A stretch of DNA of 64,000 bases from Flaccisagitta enflata (lineage: Eukaryota > Chaetognatha > Sagittoidea > Aphragmophora). Positions 44,790 through 56,736 of this stretch are shown piece by piece. The translations under genes and the position numbers were made by a program. Location: positions 88,784,001-88,848,000 of the forward strand of contig OZ231127.1 in NCBI GenBank assembly GCA_965153355.1, read 5' to 3'. A model generated the notes under the pieces. That model was not told where the DNA came from. It saw only the letters and a program-made list of their open reading frames with translations, and ran no database searches. Within the stretch, counting starts at the first letter, position 1; each line of letters opens with the position of its first letter.

Positions 44790-45084
44790 CACGGTCGGAT
44801 ACACGGCTACCTTAGTCGCGTGTGGGTGGGCAAAGGCAATGATAGAGAAGGTCACTAGGCGTTTGGGCAGGAGCAGAGACCTCAACAAGGCCAAGTGGGC
44901 CAATAAGGATCGTCGAACGAATGCGTTCTCCGACCGACCAACCAACAGACCAACCAACAGACACAGCCAATTATAGAGGTGCTTTGTCGCACCTAAAAAG
45001 TTGAAAAACGCCGAAAAAGAAAAAGGGGACCAGCCAACGGACATACGGATGGACGGGCGAAGCGGGGTATAGAGTTGCGCGACT
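44790..45084 (-). repeat. HINE-like copy, type A, hosting a type D copy
   Basis: Right end ACACGGTCGGATACACGG at 44790. Inverted terminal copy TTAGTCGCGTGTGGG at 44812. GGGCAGGAGCAGAGACCTCAA is then cut by the nested copy. It resumes AAAAAGTTGAAAAACGCCG, GGACATACGGATGGACGGG, and ends in the shortened hairpin AGTTGCGCGACT (45073-45084). Confidence 0.8.
44886..44994 (-). repeat. HINE-like copy, type D, nested (109 bp)
   Basis: Hairpin AGGTGCTTTGTCGCACCT (44977-44994, perfect). Right end CAAGGCCAAGTGGGCCAATAAGG. The inverted terminal copy is lost by a deletion of about 11 nt relative to 5691-5720. Comparing the host with 42915-43035, the empty site reads CTCAAAAAG, so at most AA (TT in element orientation) is duplicated. 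Confidence 0.83.
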
Positions 45085-45207
45085 AAAAAGAGGGAGGAGG
45101 AAGAAGAGAAAGAGCAACGTTAAAAGGGCAATCGAAGATTAGAGGCTCCATGGAAAATGAGGCAACGCGCCGCGCAAGACGGGTCCCTAAGGTGCATTTC
45201 TAGGAAA

Positions 45208-45485
<278 letters not shown>

Positions 45486-45701
45486 GGAAAGAGGGATAAA
45501 GAGACAAATAAAAAGGAATGACACACAAACAGATGAAAAGAAAACAACCTAGAAATAGACAATCAGAATAGAAAAACAACTTTGTTTGTGACCCAAAATA
45601 GAGGACCAGGCAGCCTGATAAACTTAGTTAACCAAAGCAACAAAACAAATAGATAGCTGTATTAGAAGCCTTCTAAGCTAGATAGACACTTTGTAAAAAT
45701 C

Positions 45702-45943
<242 letters not shown>

Positions 45944-46059
45944 GATCGTTGAGACTTGAAAGACAATGGAGTTAGAGCCGTAAAGGAGCCGCGCCTAAGT
46001 CTGCTGGACCTTGGAATAAGAGATAACACTACAAGCCAGTGGCTGCCGCTTAACAAGTA

Positions 46060-47160
46060 AATTATCTTTTAACCATTTAACCATTTTACCATTTTACCAT
46101 TTTAAAGGTTTGAATAGAGAAAAAAAACGTAGATAAAAGTTTGGCAAAACATAAAACCTATGAAGCAAAAAACAAAGAAACAAACCCTATGCAGCGTGTA
46201 AAAAAGACATTTATGTAACAATATGAGAAAAGAAAATAGAAAAATGAAAAACATGAATAGTGATGTTGACCAATTTCATTTATATGTTGCAACAGAAAGT
46301 AAAAAATTACATTTAGAAAAGAAAAAAAAGAATGACAAGAAAAAAAAATATGCATGAGGATGAAGAAATAAAACCCAAAAAACAAAAAAATAAAAACGGA
46401 ATAAAAGAGATAAAAAGTTCTGTTTAAGTGAATTTCTCAACGCAATTCACAATGATCCATTAGGGTGGGTCGTTTCGTCAATTAACGCCTTCCCATTCTC
46501 ATGCCGTCTGTTTGATCAATTAAGACTTTTTTTCTTATTTGTTCATTTGTGCGAGTCGCGTTTCTGTTTGCCATGTGTGGGAATCTGTGTTCAGTCTCTG
46601 GGTTATTTGCGCGATATATTCTTGTTGCGTTTTTTTTTTCTTCTTTTTTGACTGTTTTTTCTCTTTCCTTTTGTTCTTCTTTTGCTCAAGCTTCTTACTT
46701 TTTTTCATTTTTTATTTTCTTTCCTTTTCTTCTTCTTTTTTTTTCTATTATTCAAAATTCTTTCCAGCAATTGTTAGTCATTCTTTTTTTTTTCTATTTC
46801 TTTTTCCGTTTTTGTATTCGCCAATTCATTCACACTTGAATATTCATTGTTTTGAAACATTTAAAAGAGATTTTTTATTCGAAATTCGTGTCCTCCATAC
46901 GTCTTGAGTTCAGTTCTCTTCATGGAATTGTCCATTTTGACACCTCGTTTTTGCCCTCAACAATCTATTTTTTGCCCATTTGTGGTGCTCACATTTTCGT
47001 TGCCGTTAACATCGGTCTTAACAACGTCTGTTTGTCCTGTTTGTTGAAGTCTCTGTTGCAATTCTTTATGTTATTGTCCCTTCTTGAAACTCTTTTCTCC
47101 TCATTTTTTTTCCTTCCTTTTTCAGTTTCCTTCATCCTTCATCCGTCTATGTAAATACTT
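46060..47160. other. no gene supported; T-rich unique DNA
   Basis: Open frames at 46539-46907 and 46852-47154 (plus) are leucine/phenylalanine-rich by composition, without a domain. No transposon ends seen. Confidence 0.35.
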
Positions 47161-47261
47161 GTTATCTGTTAGCCTGTCGTGTCTGTCTATCTGTCTATCT
47201 GTCTGTCTGACTGTCTGTCTCACTCAATCTCTCTTTCAGTTTCTGTCTGTCTTTCTCTCTT

Positions 47262-47297
<36 letters not shown>

Positions 47298-47522
47298 CTT
47301 CTATCTCTGGTGATTCATGTGTCGTGCACCCATCTCTGTTTGTCATTTGTTTTTCTTGCTTGTCTTTGGTTTCTTTTATCTTCCATCAGGTTCTCCTTCT
47401 TGTCCTCCTTGGAAAACACGTGCGCGCGTCCACACTTAGAAAAAGATAGAAGATGATTCCCGGGGTGGAGGCTCGTTAGTCTTCGTTTTCCTCTGACATC
47501 GGGAGACAGAAAGAAAGATGGA

Positions 47523-47935
<413 letters not shown>

Positions 47936-48036
47936 AACAGATGCTAAGACAGACTGAAAGACAGAGAGAGATACATCTTGGCTATCTCTTTGCCCACTTT
48001 ACATGCACCAGAAACTAGTGATGTGGAAGCGCCAAA

Positions 48037-48273
48037 TTTTTGGACCGCTTCCGCTTCCGCTTCCATTTTCAAAATTTTTTTTGCTTCCGCTTCCGCTTCC
48101 GCTTCCATTCAGAAATTTTTTTCCGCTTCCGCTTCCGCTTCCGCTTCCATTTAAAAAATTTCTAAAGCTTCCGCTTCCGCTTCCGCTTCCATTTCAATTT
48201 TTTTTCCCGCTTCCGCTTCCGCTTCCGCTTCCGCTTCCGCTTCCGCTTCCGCTTCCGCTTCCGCTTCCGCATC
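48037..48273 (+). repeat. left (GCTTCC)n array of H4
   Basis: Four blocks of 3-5 GCTTCC hexamers spaced by ATTTCAAAATTTTTT-like linkers, then a pure run of about ten hexamers. Confidence 0.92.
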
Positions 48274-48872
48274 CACTTCTGCTTCTATTAACACATCCAC
48301 TAAAGCCTATATTATTTTATCTAATCTTACAATATAGAAGAACCTCAATTTTAATAGAACTTGATTCACAAGAATCCTGATTAATGAAAACGAATATCTT
48401 TCAAATGGAAAAATATAGTTATCATACCTTCATAAAAACCCTTAACTATAGATATAAAATTGATACAACAATAAAGAAAATGTAGTTGGTAGAAATAAAA
48501 AAGGCTACCAGGTGTTATATTCTTTACTATGAATAAAAGAATCAATTATGTTTTTGGTACAATATAATGTCACTATAAAAAAAACTTAGAAATAAGAGAT
48601 TTAGATTTATGGTTATCAAAATGGCCAGTTTGCAAATTAAGAGATGAGCATATCTGTTAAGCAGGCAAAGTAACAAACAAACATAATATTAATAAACTAA
48701 GTAATGATAATAATTCATACATTATGATGATTTCTTAAATTGGATTAAATAAATGTTGCATATAGATATTTTCATCTTTTTCTTTGTTTTTTTTTTATAG
48801 CTACTGTAAGATGTTATAGCTATGTTTGTTTATTTTTGTTTGTTTATGTGTGTGTGTGTATGTGTGTGTGTA

Positions 48873-48912
<40 letters not shown>

Positions 48913-49007
48913 TCTTTTTTTTTTATTTATATTTCTATTTTTTTATCCTCTTCTTCATCCACTGAAAGTCTAACTTTTTACTGTCTCTTTAACAGATATG
49001 CATTTTT

Positions 49008-49168
49008 AGTCGCGGACACGCGACTCTACACCTTGCTGTGTCGGTCAGTAGGTCGGTCCGTCGGTCCGTCGGTCCGTCCGTCCGTCACATTTTTTAATTC
49101 GGAGCGGTTTTTGCATTACTGCTCCTGCCCAACCATCCGCGACTGGATTGCCGTGTATCCGGCCTTGT
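49008..49168 (+). repeat. HINE-like copy, type A, inside H4 (161 bp)
   Basis: Perfect hairpin AGTCGCGGACACGCGACT (49008-49025), CTACACCTTGCTGTGTCGG, GTCGGTCCGTCC tract, CTCCTGCCCAACC, inverted terminal copy ATCCGCGACT, then GCCGTGTATCCGGCCTTG. The foldback arm at 49330-49375 shows the pre-insertion order GCATTTTTCTTC, so the target was a T run. Confidence 0.9.
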
Positions 49169-49796
49169 CTTTTTGCTCCTCTTCTTTTTCTTTTACTCAT
49201 TCAAACTTCCTCTTCTCTTCCTCTCCCTCATTCTTTAGTCACCAAAACTTTTACTATCTTTTGGTGAGTAAAGAAGAGGAAGAGGAAGAGGAAAGTTTGA
49301 GTGAAAGAAAAAGAAAGGAGGAGGAAGAAGAAAAATGCACATCTGTTAAGGAGACAGTGAAAAGTTAGAGTTTCAGGGGATGAATAGAAAACTTTTACTA
49401 TCTTTTCTTCTTCTTTTTCCTCCTCCTACTCCTCAAATTTTCCCTCCTCTTCTCCTTTTTTTCAGTCACTTAAACTCACACAATGTCCTCTTCCTTTTCC
49501 TTTTCTTTATCCTTTACCCACTTTCATTTTCACTTAATCCTTATCTTCTTTTTCTTCTTCTTCTTCTTATTTATCACTTTTACTTATTCTGTTCTCAGAA
49601 TCTTGAATGCTTATTCATCTAACTGATTTTTTTTTACTCCCCCTTGATTTTCTCATTACTATTTCTTTTATTATTGCATTATATTGTATAGTGAAAATAA
49701 CAAAATTGGTTATATATATTGGAAAAACCAAATACACAAGAATTTCTTAATTCTATTACCTTATACAATTGCTCAAGCCTGATAATATGTATAAGT

Positions 49797-50047
49797 GGAA
49801 GCGGAAGCTTTCAACGCTTCCGCTTCCGCTTCCACTGTATCTGCTTCCGCTTCCGCTTCCGCTTCCATTGAATTTTTAATTTCCGCTTCCGCTTCCGCTT
49901 CCGCTTCCACCAAATTTTTAAAAACCGCTTCCGCTTCCGCTTCTGCTTCCACTGAGATTCTAAAAACCGCTTCCGCTTCCGCTTCCGCTTCCAGTGAGAA
50001 AGTGCCGCTTCCACCCGCTTCCGCTTCCGCTTCCGCTTCCGCTTCCA
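49797..50047 (+). repeat. right (GCTTCC)n array of H4
   Basis: Five hexamer blocks with AATTTTTAA-like linkers, in the same direction as the left array (direct, not inverted). Confidence 0.92.
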
Positions 50048-50096
50048 CATCACTACCAGAAACAAATGCACGTAAACACAAGCCAATCACAATGAC

Positions 50097-53061
50097 CAGG
50101 CCTGATTTTAGAGCGAGCCCGCGAGCCCGTGGCTCTCTATTTTGCCGCCGGGCTCACATGTTTCCCGGCCGGTGAGCCCGGGTGGCTCACTCTCATCCGA
50201 CTAGACTTTTGGTAGAAATGTTGATTAGATGTTATTCGCTCTCCTCCTCACCAACGGCAACGCGATCTCAATCCCAAAGGCATCAAATTGACTTTGTTCG
50301 TTTGTTTCCAAATGAGATCAAAATTCTATGCAGACTTGCAGAGCCCTCCGACTCAAAATGCGAGCCATAAAAACAGAGGAACAGGGGAATCTTAATTTTC
50401 AACTTTCTCCTGCGATGATGAACAAAAAAAAGAAGATTTATGGCTTTCGATAAGAGAAAATAAAGAAAAGAGGAATCGTCCTATGCGCTAATGCGCACTA
50501 TTTGTTAGTTGAATTTTAGATTTCGTCCAAAGTTATGATGCATTTGCCCATTTTAACAATCCTATTTCTTTCAAGGTACGCGTCCATCTATCCAAAGATG
50601 TCTCAAACTACAATCAACAAATTTTTCGGCGGTAAGGAACCCCCCGATAAAAAGACCAAAATTTCTGACGAAGACAAAAAGCAGCATGCAATTGATTACG
50701 AAACTAATCAACGGAATCGAAAATTCATAGAATCGTGGAAAGATGGTCGACCATGGCTTGATTTTGACACAGTAAACGGAGCTCTCAAATGCAACTTTTG
50801 CACAAAATACTGTCCATCCAGAGACAATAATTTTGTTGTTGGGACAAAAGACTTGAAAATTTTTGTGATCAAACGACACGAAGCAACTAATGACCATCGA
50901 ATCAGTGCTGAAAAACACGCCGCAACAACTTGCAAACCGGGAGGTAGTGCTGCTGAAAAAGCAATGAATAGTCTAAACAAAGCTCAAAATGAAAAACTTC
51001 AGCTCCTCTTTCGAAATGCGCACGCTCTCGCTAAAAAAGCTCGGCCATATACCGAGTTTACTTATTTGACCCAATTAGACAAAGCAAAGGGCCTTGATCC
51101 CGGAAGTCAATATTTGAGTCGCATCAAATGTAAAGAATTCATCTCGGCAATATCAGATGGAGAACGTGCAAAATTGCGTGAACATTTTATGGAAAATGCC
51201 AAGTCTTTTGCCTTGATGTCGGATGGCAGCACTGATGCCTCAACAATTGAAGAAGAGATCCTTTACATTCGGTACGCAAATAAAGGAGAGATTTTCGTTA
51301 AATTCGCTGGCTTAAAAGACGTTGAAAAAGCTGATGCACCGCATATTTTTGACGCGATTTCATTCATCCTTCTAAAATCCCTTGGCCTATCGCCAGAAGA
51401 CTGGAAAAACTTTTTTGGGGTATGGCATGTGATGGCGCGTCTGTTAATATGGGGCCTGAAACGGGCGTTGTCAGGCGTCTCACTGATGGGAAAGAAGACA
51501 TTGTGATTGTTCACTGCTTAGGCCATCGGCTGGAGTTGGCGTTTAAAGACTCGGTAAAAAATAACAAATTGCACGCCGATCTATGCTTTACCGACGCTCT
51601 CCATTGAATAAAGCAAATCTTAAAGCAGTATTTTTTACGATGGGAATCAAACCAATTTTCCCAAAGCGTATAGGCGGTACCAGATGGCTGGAACATTTGC
51701 GTGATGCATTGAATAATTTTTACAAAGGATAGAAGCCAACGATTTGCCACTTGGAACAAATTGTAGAAAACAAATATGGTTCAAATCCAGTGCTAAAAGC
51801 AAAAGCCAAGGGAATTTTGAAAATTGCTAAATCCTTGCCAGTCATCCAATACGGACACTTTCTTTTGAATGACGTCATTCCGACTTTGACCAAACTTTCA
51901 CAAAATTTGCAAAAATCAGCAATTTCTCTTGCCAGCGTTCATGACCTTCTTTCTTCGACTACGTCGTTTTTTCAAACACAAGCTGAGCAGCCTCCAGATT
52001 TTTCATCCTTCCACGATAAAATGTTTTGTGGGATAGAACTTCACGGAGACAAAAGTCGCTTTGAAAGTGCTCGACTGAACCTCTACAAGGAATTGCAGTC
52101 AGCTCTCCTAAAGCGGACGTTGTCGATGAAACATCCTGCGATTTCGGCGACCCACATCATGGATTTCAAGAACTGGCCTGACCGCGAAAATCAACGGGAC
52201 TTTGGCAAGGAGGAAATTAAAACTCTTATACGCCATTTCGATCGTTTTCTGAAAGAAAATCAACTTGACGGACATCAAATTTCTTTGGAGTGGGAAATCC
52301 TCAAAGTCAAGTTATATGCCAAAGATTGGAATTCAGTTCTTGGTAACATCACTTGGAAAGAAATAAATCGCCGTTACAGCCTCGACTTGCCAAATCTACT
52401 TCCTCTTGTTGACTTAGTCCTTACTCTTCCATCGACAAGCGCAGACTGCGAGCGTGGATTCAGCGCAATGAAGCACATCAAAAGTGAACATCGTGCGTCT
52501 TTATCCTCATCGGCCTTGGACGACCTCATGATGGTTTACATAAATTCCCCCGCAATTGAAGACTTTAACCCACAGCCGTCTATCAATGAATGGTTGAATA
52601 GCAAATCACGTAGAATTTCTAAAGAAGACAATGTCAGTGAAAAAGTTGCGTGTGACTCAAGCGAAGAATCCGACGTTGAAAGTGTTTGTTCCTCTGACTC
52701 AAATGAGGAATGTGAGCCAATCTTTGAGTGAAAAAAACAAGTACATGCAACACTGATGGATCAATAGCCTTTTATTGATGTGCTTTGGCGCTTGTAAAAA
52801 CTTCATCTTTTGTTTCTTTTATACCAATTTGAAAATGTTAACCTTCATTTGCATTTATTCTCTTTTTCTTTAAATTCATTCAATGCACACCACTTATCCA
52901 GTTAGAAAAGAACTGTTACGAGATAGCTACAGAAAATCTAGGCTTACATAGTATCAGTATTAGGTAAATCACCGGGCTCGCTGTTTTCCAGTCGGGCTCA
53001 GTAAAATGGTGAGGAGCGAGCCCGGCTGGCTCAGTGAAAAAAATCACTAAAATCAGGCCTG
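50097..53061 (+). mobile_element. H5: full-length hAT transposon with decayed transposase (2965 bp)
   Basis: Perfect 15-bp terminal inverted repeats CAGGCCTGATTTTAG (50097-50111; complement 53047-53061). 8-bp TSD ACAATGAC at 50089-50096 and 53062-53069. Both subterminal regions carry repeated GAGCCCG boxes in both orientations, likely transposase sites. Contains one transposase pseudogene. Its left TSD lies 25 bp from the right TSD of H4. Confidence 0.96.
50598..52731 (+). pseudogene. hAT transposase, ZNF862/KIAA1586-like, two frameshifts and a stop
   Basis: In the family this protein binds the element ends, cuts them and rejoins the DNA as a dimer. Start chosen at 50598 (MSQTTINKFF), after a pyrimidine tract that could be a splice acceptor; an in-frame ATG also exists at 50535. 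The N-terminal zinc finger shows CNFC...H-x4-H (TTF/BED-like). The catalytic region includes MSDGSTD and, in a second frame, ACDGASVNMG and HCLGHRLELAFKDS. The C-terminus has the hAT dimerisation block LPSTSADCERGFSAM and a helix through SSSALDDLMM. Damage: frame change near 51415, a second near 51580, and TAG at about 51730 after NNFYKG. The last 327 codons (51751-52731) are open. The protein is therefore dead, though the reading frames remain long enough to suggest moderately recent decay. Confidence 0.93.
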
Positions 53062-53069
53062 ACAATGAC

Positions 53070-53610
53070 TAATATCAAGTCAGTCCATACCATAGTGGTT
53101 ATTGTCCCGCCATCTCAACGGAGCAAAGCCCAACAAAAAAGAGGTACAAGACTCAGCTTAAAGAGGCGGTATAGCTCAAGAAGGCGGCGTAGCTCAAGAA
53201 GGCGTCTCGCCTTTAGCAATTGGATTATTCTTCCTTCCAAAATCGCCAAATATTAGATTAAGATGGTCCCACTTCCAAATTCTTCTATGCCTACATACGT
53301 TTACGACGTTATAACTATGAAGGTGATTCTCCTATGCTATCCTTAAACAGGACCATATCGCAAATGCTGAGGATGGTGCTACTTCCAGGTTTCCATAGTA
53401 TGAATGCTTTGAGTCACAGCGAAACTTGGCAGCTGTTTCTGTCTCATATATGGTTCTGATCCCTTGTTTGACGTATCGCTTTATCTGTTCTGAATTTCTT
53501 ATGTGTCTGTCATATTGTCACGATGCCGTCCAGTTATTTGCCAAACGTGCTTACTTCCTGCTTGCTTCATTTTCAAAGCGTCACGCCATTCTCCAAATTG
53601 AATGGAACTG
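53070..53610. other. no gene recognised
   Basis: Contains three copies of a GGCGTAGCTCAAGAA-like unit at about 53160-53205. Otherwise unique. Confidence 0.4.
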
Positions 53611-53613
53611 TCT

Positions 53614-53853
53614 GGGTACGTTTCTAGTCAGACAACCGCGTTTTGAACGGGCCACTCGGTCGCTCGCTAAGTTTGTTCGCTCGCACGGCTCACTCCGCTC
53701 ACTCGGTGGGCAGCGCTGCACTCCGTTCACGGGCTTGCTCACTCACTTCGCTCACTCCCTCATGGGACAGTTGAAATTTTTGAATATGTGTTCACACTGT
53801 GAACGCGTTTCACAGGAACAAATGCGTTTTTGGCGCTAACTAGAAACACGCCC
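53614..53853 (+). repeat. F1: element with GGGCGTTTCTAGT-type inverted ends (240 bp)
   Basis: Begins GGGTACGTTTCTAGTCA and ends ACTAGAAACACGCCC. The body is rich in CGCTCACTC/TCGCTCGCT words. F2 is the same sequence in opposite orientation. No TSD evident. Confidence 0.78.
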
Positions 53854-54083
53854 GATTTCTTGAATATCGACTTATCACACAAATGCGGATTTTTTCCAAC
53901 TTGTCTTTGTCTGTGTCTGTGTCTTTGTCTCCGTCTTTGTCTCCGTTTCCTCCGTCCTCCTTCATCTCCCTCTTCTTAACTTTTCAATCCCCATTTCAAC
54001 TACCTTCGCCATTTTTCTTCACCCATATCAACCACCTTTTCCATTCCTCATTCTCATTTTCTTTCCTTTTCTTTCCGTTTCTT

Positions 54084-54084
<1 letters not shown>

Positions 54085-54134
<50 letters not shown>

Positions 54135-54145
54135 CTCTCTCTCTC
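54085..54145 (+). repeat. (CT)n microsatellite
   Basis: CT units with one CATT interruption. A second (CT)20 lies at 54572-54610. Confidence 0.95.
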
Positions 54146-54570
54146 CCTTTCCATCACTTCGTCGAGCAAATATGACTTTCATTTTCTCTGAGCCCCCGCG
54201 GGAATGTAGGCTATTTGCTTAAAAAGTAATCGAAAGTTTGAAGTATTTTGTGATCACTTCTGCTCGTACTAAAGACATCATTTATCCGGTGGGCATTTCC
54301 TGACTGTCTGTCCGTCGACATGCCTTCGCTTGAGTGTAGTAAGTTTTCAGTCACGTGTTACAAGACTGTATCAGCCACTTTTTTGGTCTGTCCGTCCTTC
54401 CGCCTTTTTGCATATTTACCCTTTTTTGCATATTTGCCCTATTAGATTCTAGATCTCCGCGTGATTATCTGTTACGTGTCTGGGTCAATTGATCTCGTTA
54501 AATTTCAAATTTCCTTCCGTCCGTCCTGCCATACTTCCATCGATCAGTCTGTCTGTCCGTCCGTCCATTC

Positions 54571-54611
<41 letters not shown>

Positions 54612-54848
54612 TTCCTCTTTTTTTTTTCAATGCTGAAATTGCTGATGATTATGGCAAAAGAACGGAAGAATTTATGAGAGTGATTAAACTATTAATTTTT
54701 TTTTTCTTTTTTCGTTTTTACCGAGGAAATTATTGAAAAATGAATATGTTGTTGCCATTATGACGATTCATTCTCTTTTTTTTTTAAATCTGGTTTTCCC
54801 TTTCATTGAATTGTTTCCTTCTCTGATGGATGGATCCAATTTGCGTAT

Positions 54849-55060
54849 GGGCGTGTTTCTAGTGAAGACAAAACACGCGTTTGTTCCCGTGAAACGCGAT
54901 AACAGCGTGAATACATATTCAAGAATTTCAACTGTCCCACAAGGGAGTGAGCGAAGTGAGTGAGCGAGCCCGTGAACGGTGTGAGCGGTGCGAGCGAACG
55001 AACGTAGCGAGCGACCGAGTGGCCCTTTCAAAACGCGATCGTCTTTGACTAGAAACGCCC
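54849..55060 (-). repeat. F2: inverted copy of F1 (212 bp)
   Basis: Read on the minus strand it aligns to F1 from GTTTCTAGTCA through GCGTTTTGAA, GGGCCACTCGGTCGCTCGCT, CTCACTTCGCTCACTCCC, GACAGTTGAAATT, to CTAGAAACACGCCC. Lacks about 28 bp present in F1. Confidence 0.78.
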
Positions 55061-55529
55061 CCTTTCTTTCATTGAGCGTGAACATGAAAATCAACCTACT
55101 ATCTAGAACATAAGTATATCGACAGTATAGGGATTGAATAATCTATCAGTATGGGAATCATAAAAAAACCTCCAAAATATGATAGATACTTAATATTACA
55201 TCTTTGGCGTTCAACAACAAACTGTATATAGATTTTCTAAGCATTTTTACAAAAATGCTGAGAATAAATGCATGATTACTCTCCCTCATAAAATCTTATT
55301 CAAAAAAATTCCCAAGTGTATGCTATGTTCTCCCTTTTGCTTCAGTTGCAATCCTAATGACTAAGAGAGGTTGAAATCAACCAAGAAAATGCAACAAAGG
55401 TGTTGGGCGCTGTAATGAGGACCAAAAATAGGGTGGAAAAAACCTCCAATCTATCTGAAAAGAGACTTAGTGACTTGTAAAGAAACTAGATGCAATTTTT
55501 ACATATTTTTTGATTGGAGTATCAATCTT

Positions 55530-55640
55530 GTTTTGGTTGTCATTTCTAAACGGCTTGAGCTAAAAGGATGCGATTTGCGCCATTTGGTCAGAAATTCGAA
55601 GTAGTTTCCGAATCTCACCAATTTTTATGTAATTTTTTTA
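55530..55640 (+). repeat. copy of the TCATTTCTAAACG dispersed motif
   Basis: From GTTGTCATTTCTAAACGG through TTGAGCTAAAAGGATGCG and GCGCCATT to CCGAATCTCACCAATTTTTA. Best partner is 30645-30735. Confidence 0.62.
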
Positions 55641-55813
55641 TTCTTTATAGAGTTATTGCTTTAAATGCCTGTCGATATACATATGTTCTAGATAGTAAAA
55701 CTGACAGATAGACAGATGGAGTCACGGGGGTCGAGGCCATCAACTGAATGGATAGATGAACGGATGGAGGGACCGACGTTCATTTATCCACGCATTCTTT
55801 GTAGAGCATAATA

Positions 55814-56406
55814 CACTCTTTTTTTTTTATAAGAACATCATTTTTTTTCAAAGGCTTCATGTTTTTATTTTCAAAGCCAAATAAAGCCTTTTATGTTCTT
55901 AAAGCGTTCTTAATTCTAAATATTATTTGAAATATAGGAAACCTTATAATACACTATTACTCAATTGTACTAGATACATCTCTTTTAAATATGGTTAAAA
56001 CAAATGCCAATCATTAAAGTCTAGGGGTATTTTCATAATATTTATTTAAAAGTTATAAAATATCATCTTGATTATGCTAAAATCTAAGTGCTTTTTAGTC
56101 GCGGACAAGCGACTCTATAAGAGGCTTTGTCCGTCCATCCGTTGGTTGGTCGGTTGGTTGGTCTGTTGGTCAGTCCGTGGTGATCAAGTTGGAAAGTATG
56201 AAAACGCGCATTTCCGCCCCTGCCCACCCGTCCGCAACTGGTATTGGCCGTGTATCCGGCCTTGTTTAGTATTTTTTAAATATCATTGTAAGCAAATTTT
56301 TTCTTTCAAGATTTGAAGCCTCTGTATGTTCTTAAGATGTTCTTAATTTTTTGGCCATTCGAAGCCTTGGTGTTCTTATAAACTAGGTTCTTATAAAAAA
56401 AGAGTG
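55814..56406. mobile_element. TA-flanked foldback element hosting a HINE-like copy
   Basis: Inverted termini CACTCTTTTTTTTTTATAAG and CACTCTTTTTTTATAAGAAC, each flanked by TA. Inner arms share AAGGCTTC and GTTCTTAA words. Related to 13055-13176. The HINE-like copy at 56097-56264 lies near the centre. Confidence 0.68.
56097..56264 (+). repeat. HINE-like copy with mismatched ends (A left, B right)
   Basis: Left hairpin AGTCGCGGACAAGCGACT (56097-56114); CTATAAGAGGCTTTGTCC and GTTGGTTGGTCGG tract; CATTTCCGCCCCTGCCC; but the inverted terminal copy is GTCCGCAACT (type B). Ends GGCCGTGTATCCGGCCTTG. Body matches type B copies. Confidence 0.88.
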
Positions 56407-56736
56407 TATGCTCAGCATATCAATCCTTTGGAGTCGCTACTCAAGAAACAACAAAGATTCTTGAAACTATACTCCATAACTATATAGTAGTCTCTTCAAA
56501 TTTTGTCTCATTTTATCTGAGACCAGCTTTATCTGCTGATGATGCCTTTCATCGCTATCCCTATCCATTTCTTTTTCTTTCGTGCAATGATCAATCACTG
56601 ATTTACACAATTCACTTATCACAGTCAAGCACTATGATGTGGAGAGTAGGTATGATCTTAAAACACGGAGAGACCAATTTTCTTTTTTTTTCAACGCTCC
56701 CTATTTCGTCTTTCAGCACCATTTCTCAATCTTTTC

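Larger units (their letters stand above)
48016..50055. mobile_element. H4: hAT-type element with GCTTCC arrays at both ends (2040 bp)
   Basis: Inverted termini TAGTGATGTGGAAGCG (48016-48031; complement at 50040-50055). 8-bp TSD CCAGAAAC at 48008-48015 and 50056-50063. The first nine bases equal those of H3, so the two may share a transposase. The interior holds a foldback (about 48950-49000 against 49330-49375) carrying a HINE-like copy in its loop. No transposase frame. Confidence 0.92.

Noticed and set aside
49811-50086. Arg/Lys-rich or Glu/Ala-rich proteins near H4's right end
   Set aside because: Translations of (GCTTCC)n.
53640-53840. Coding exon in F1 because the plus strand is open
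   Set aside because: The opposite-orientation copy F2 has a 28-bp deletion that would break the frame, and the open stretch is explained by CGCTCACTC repeats.
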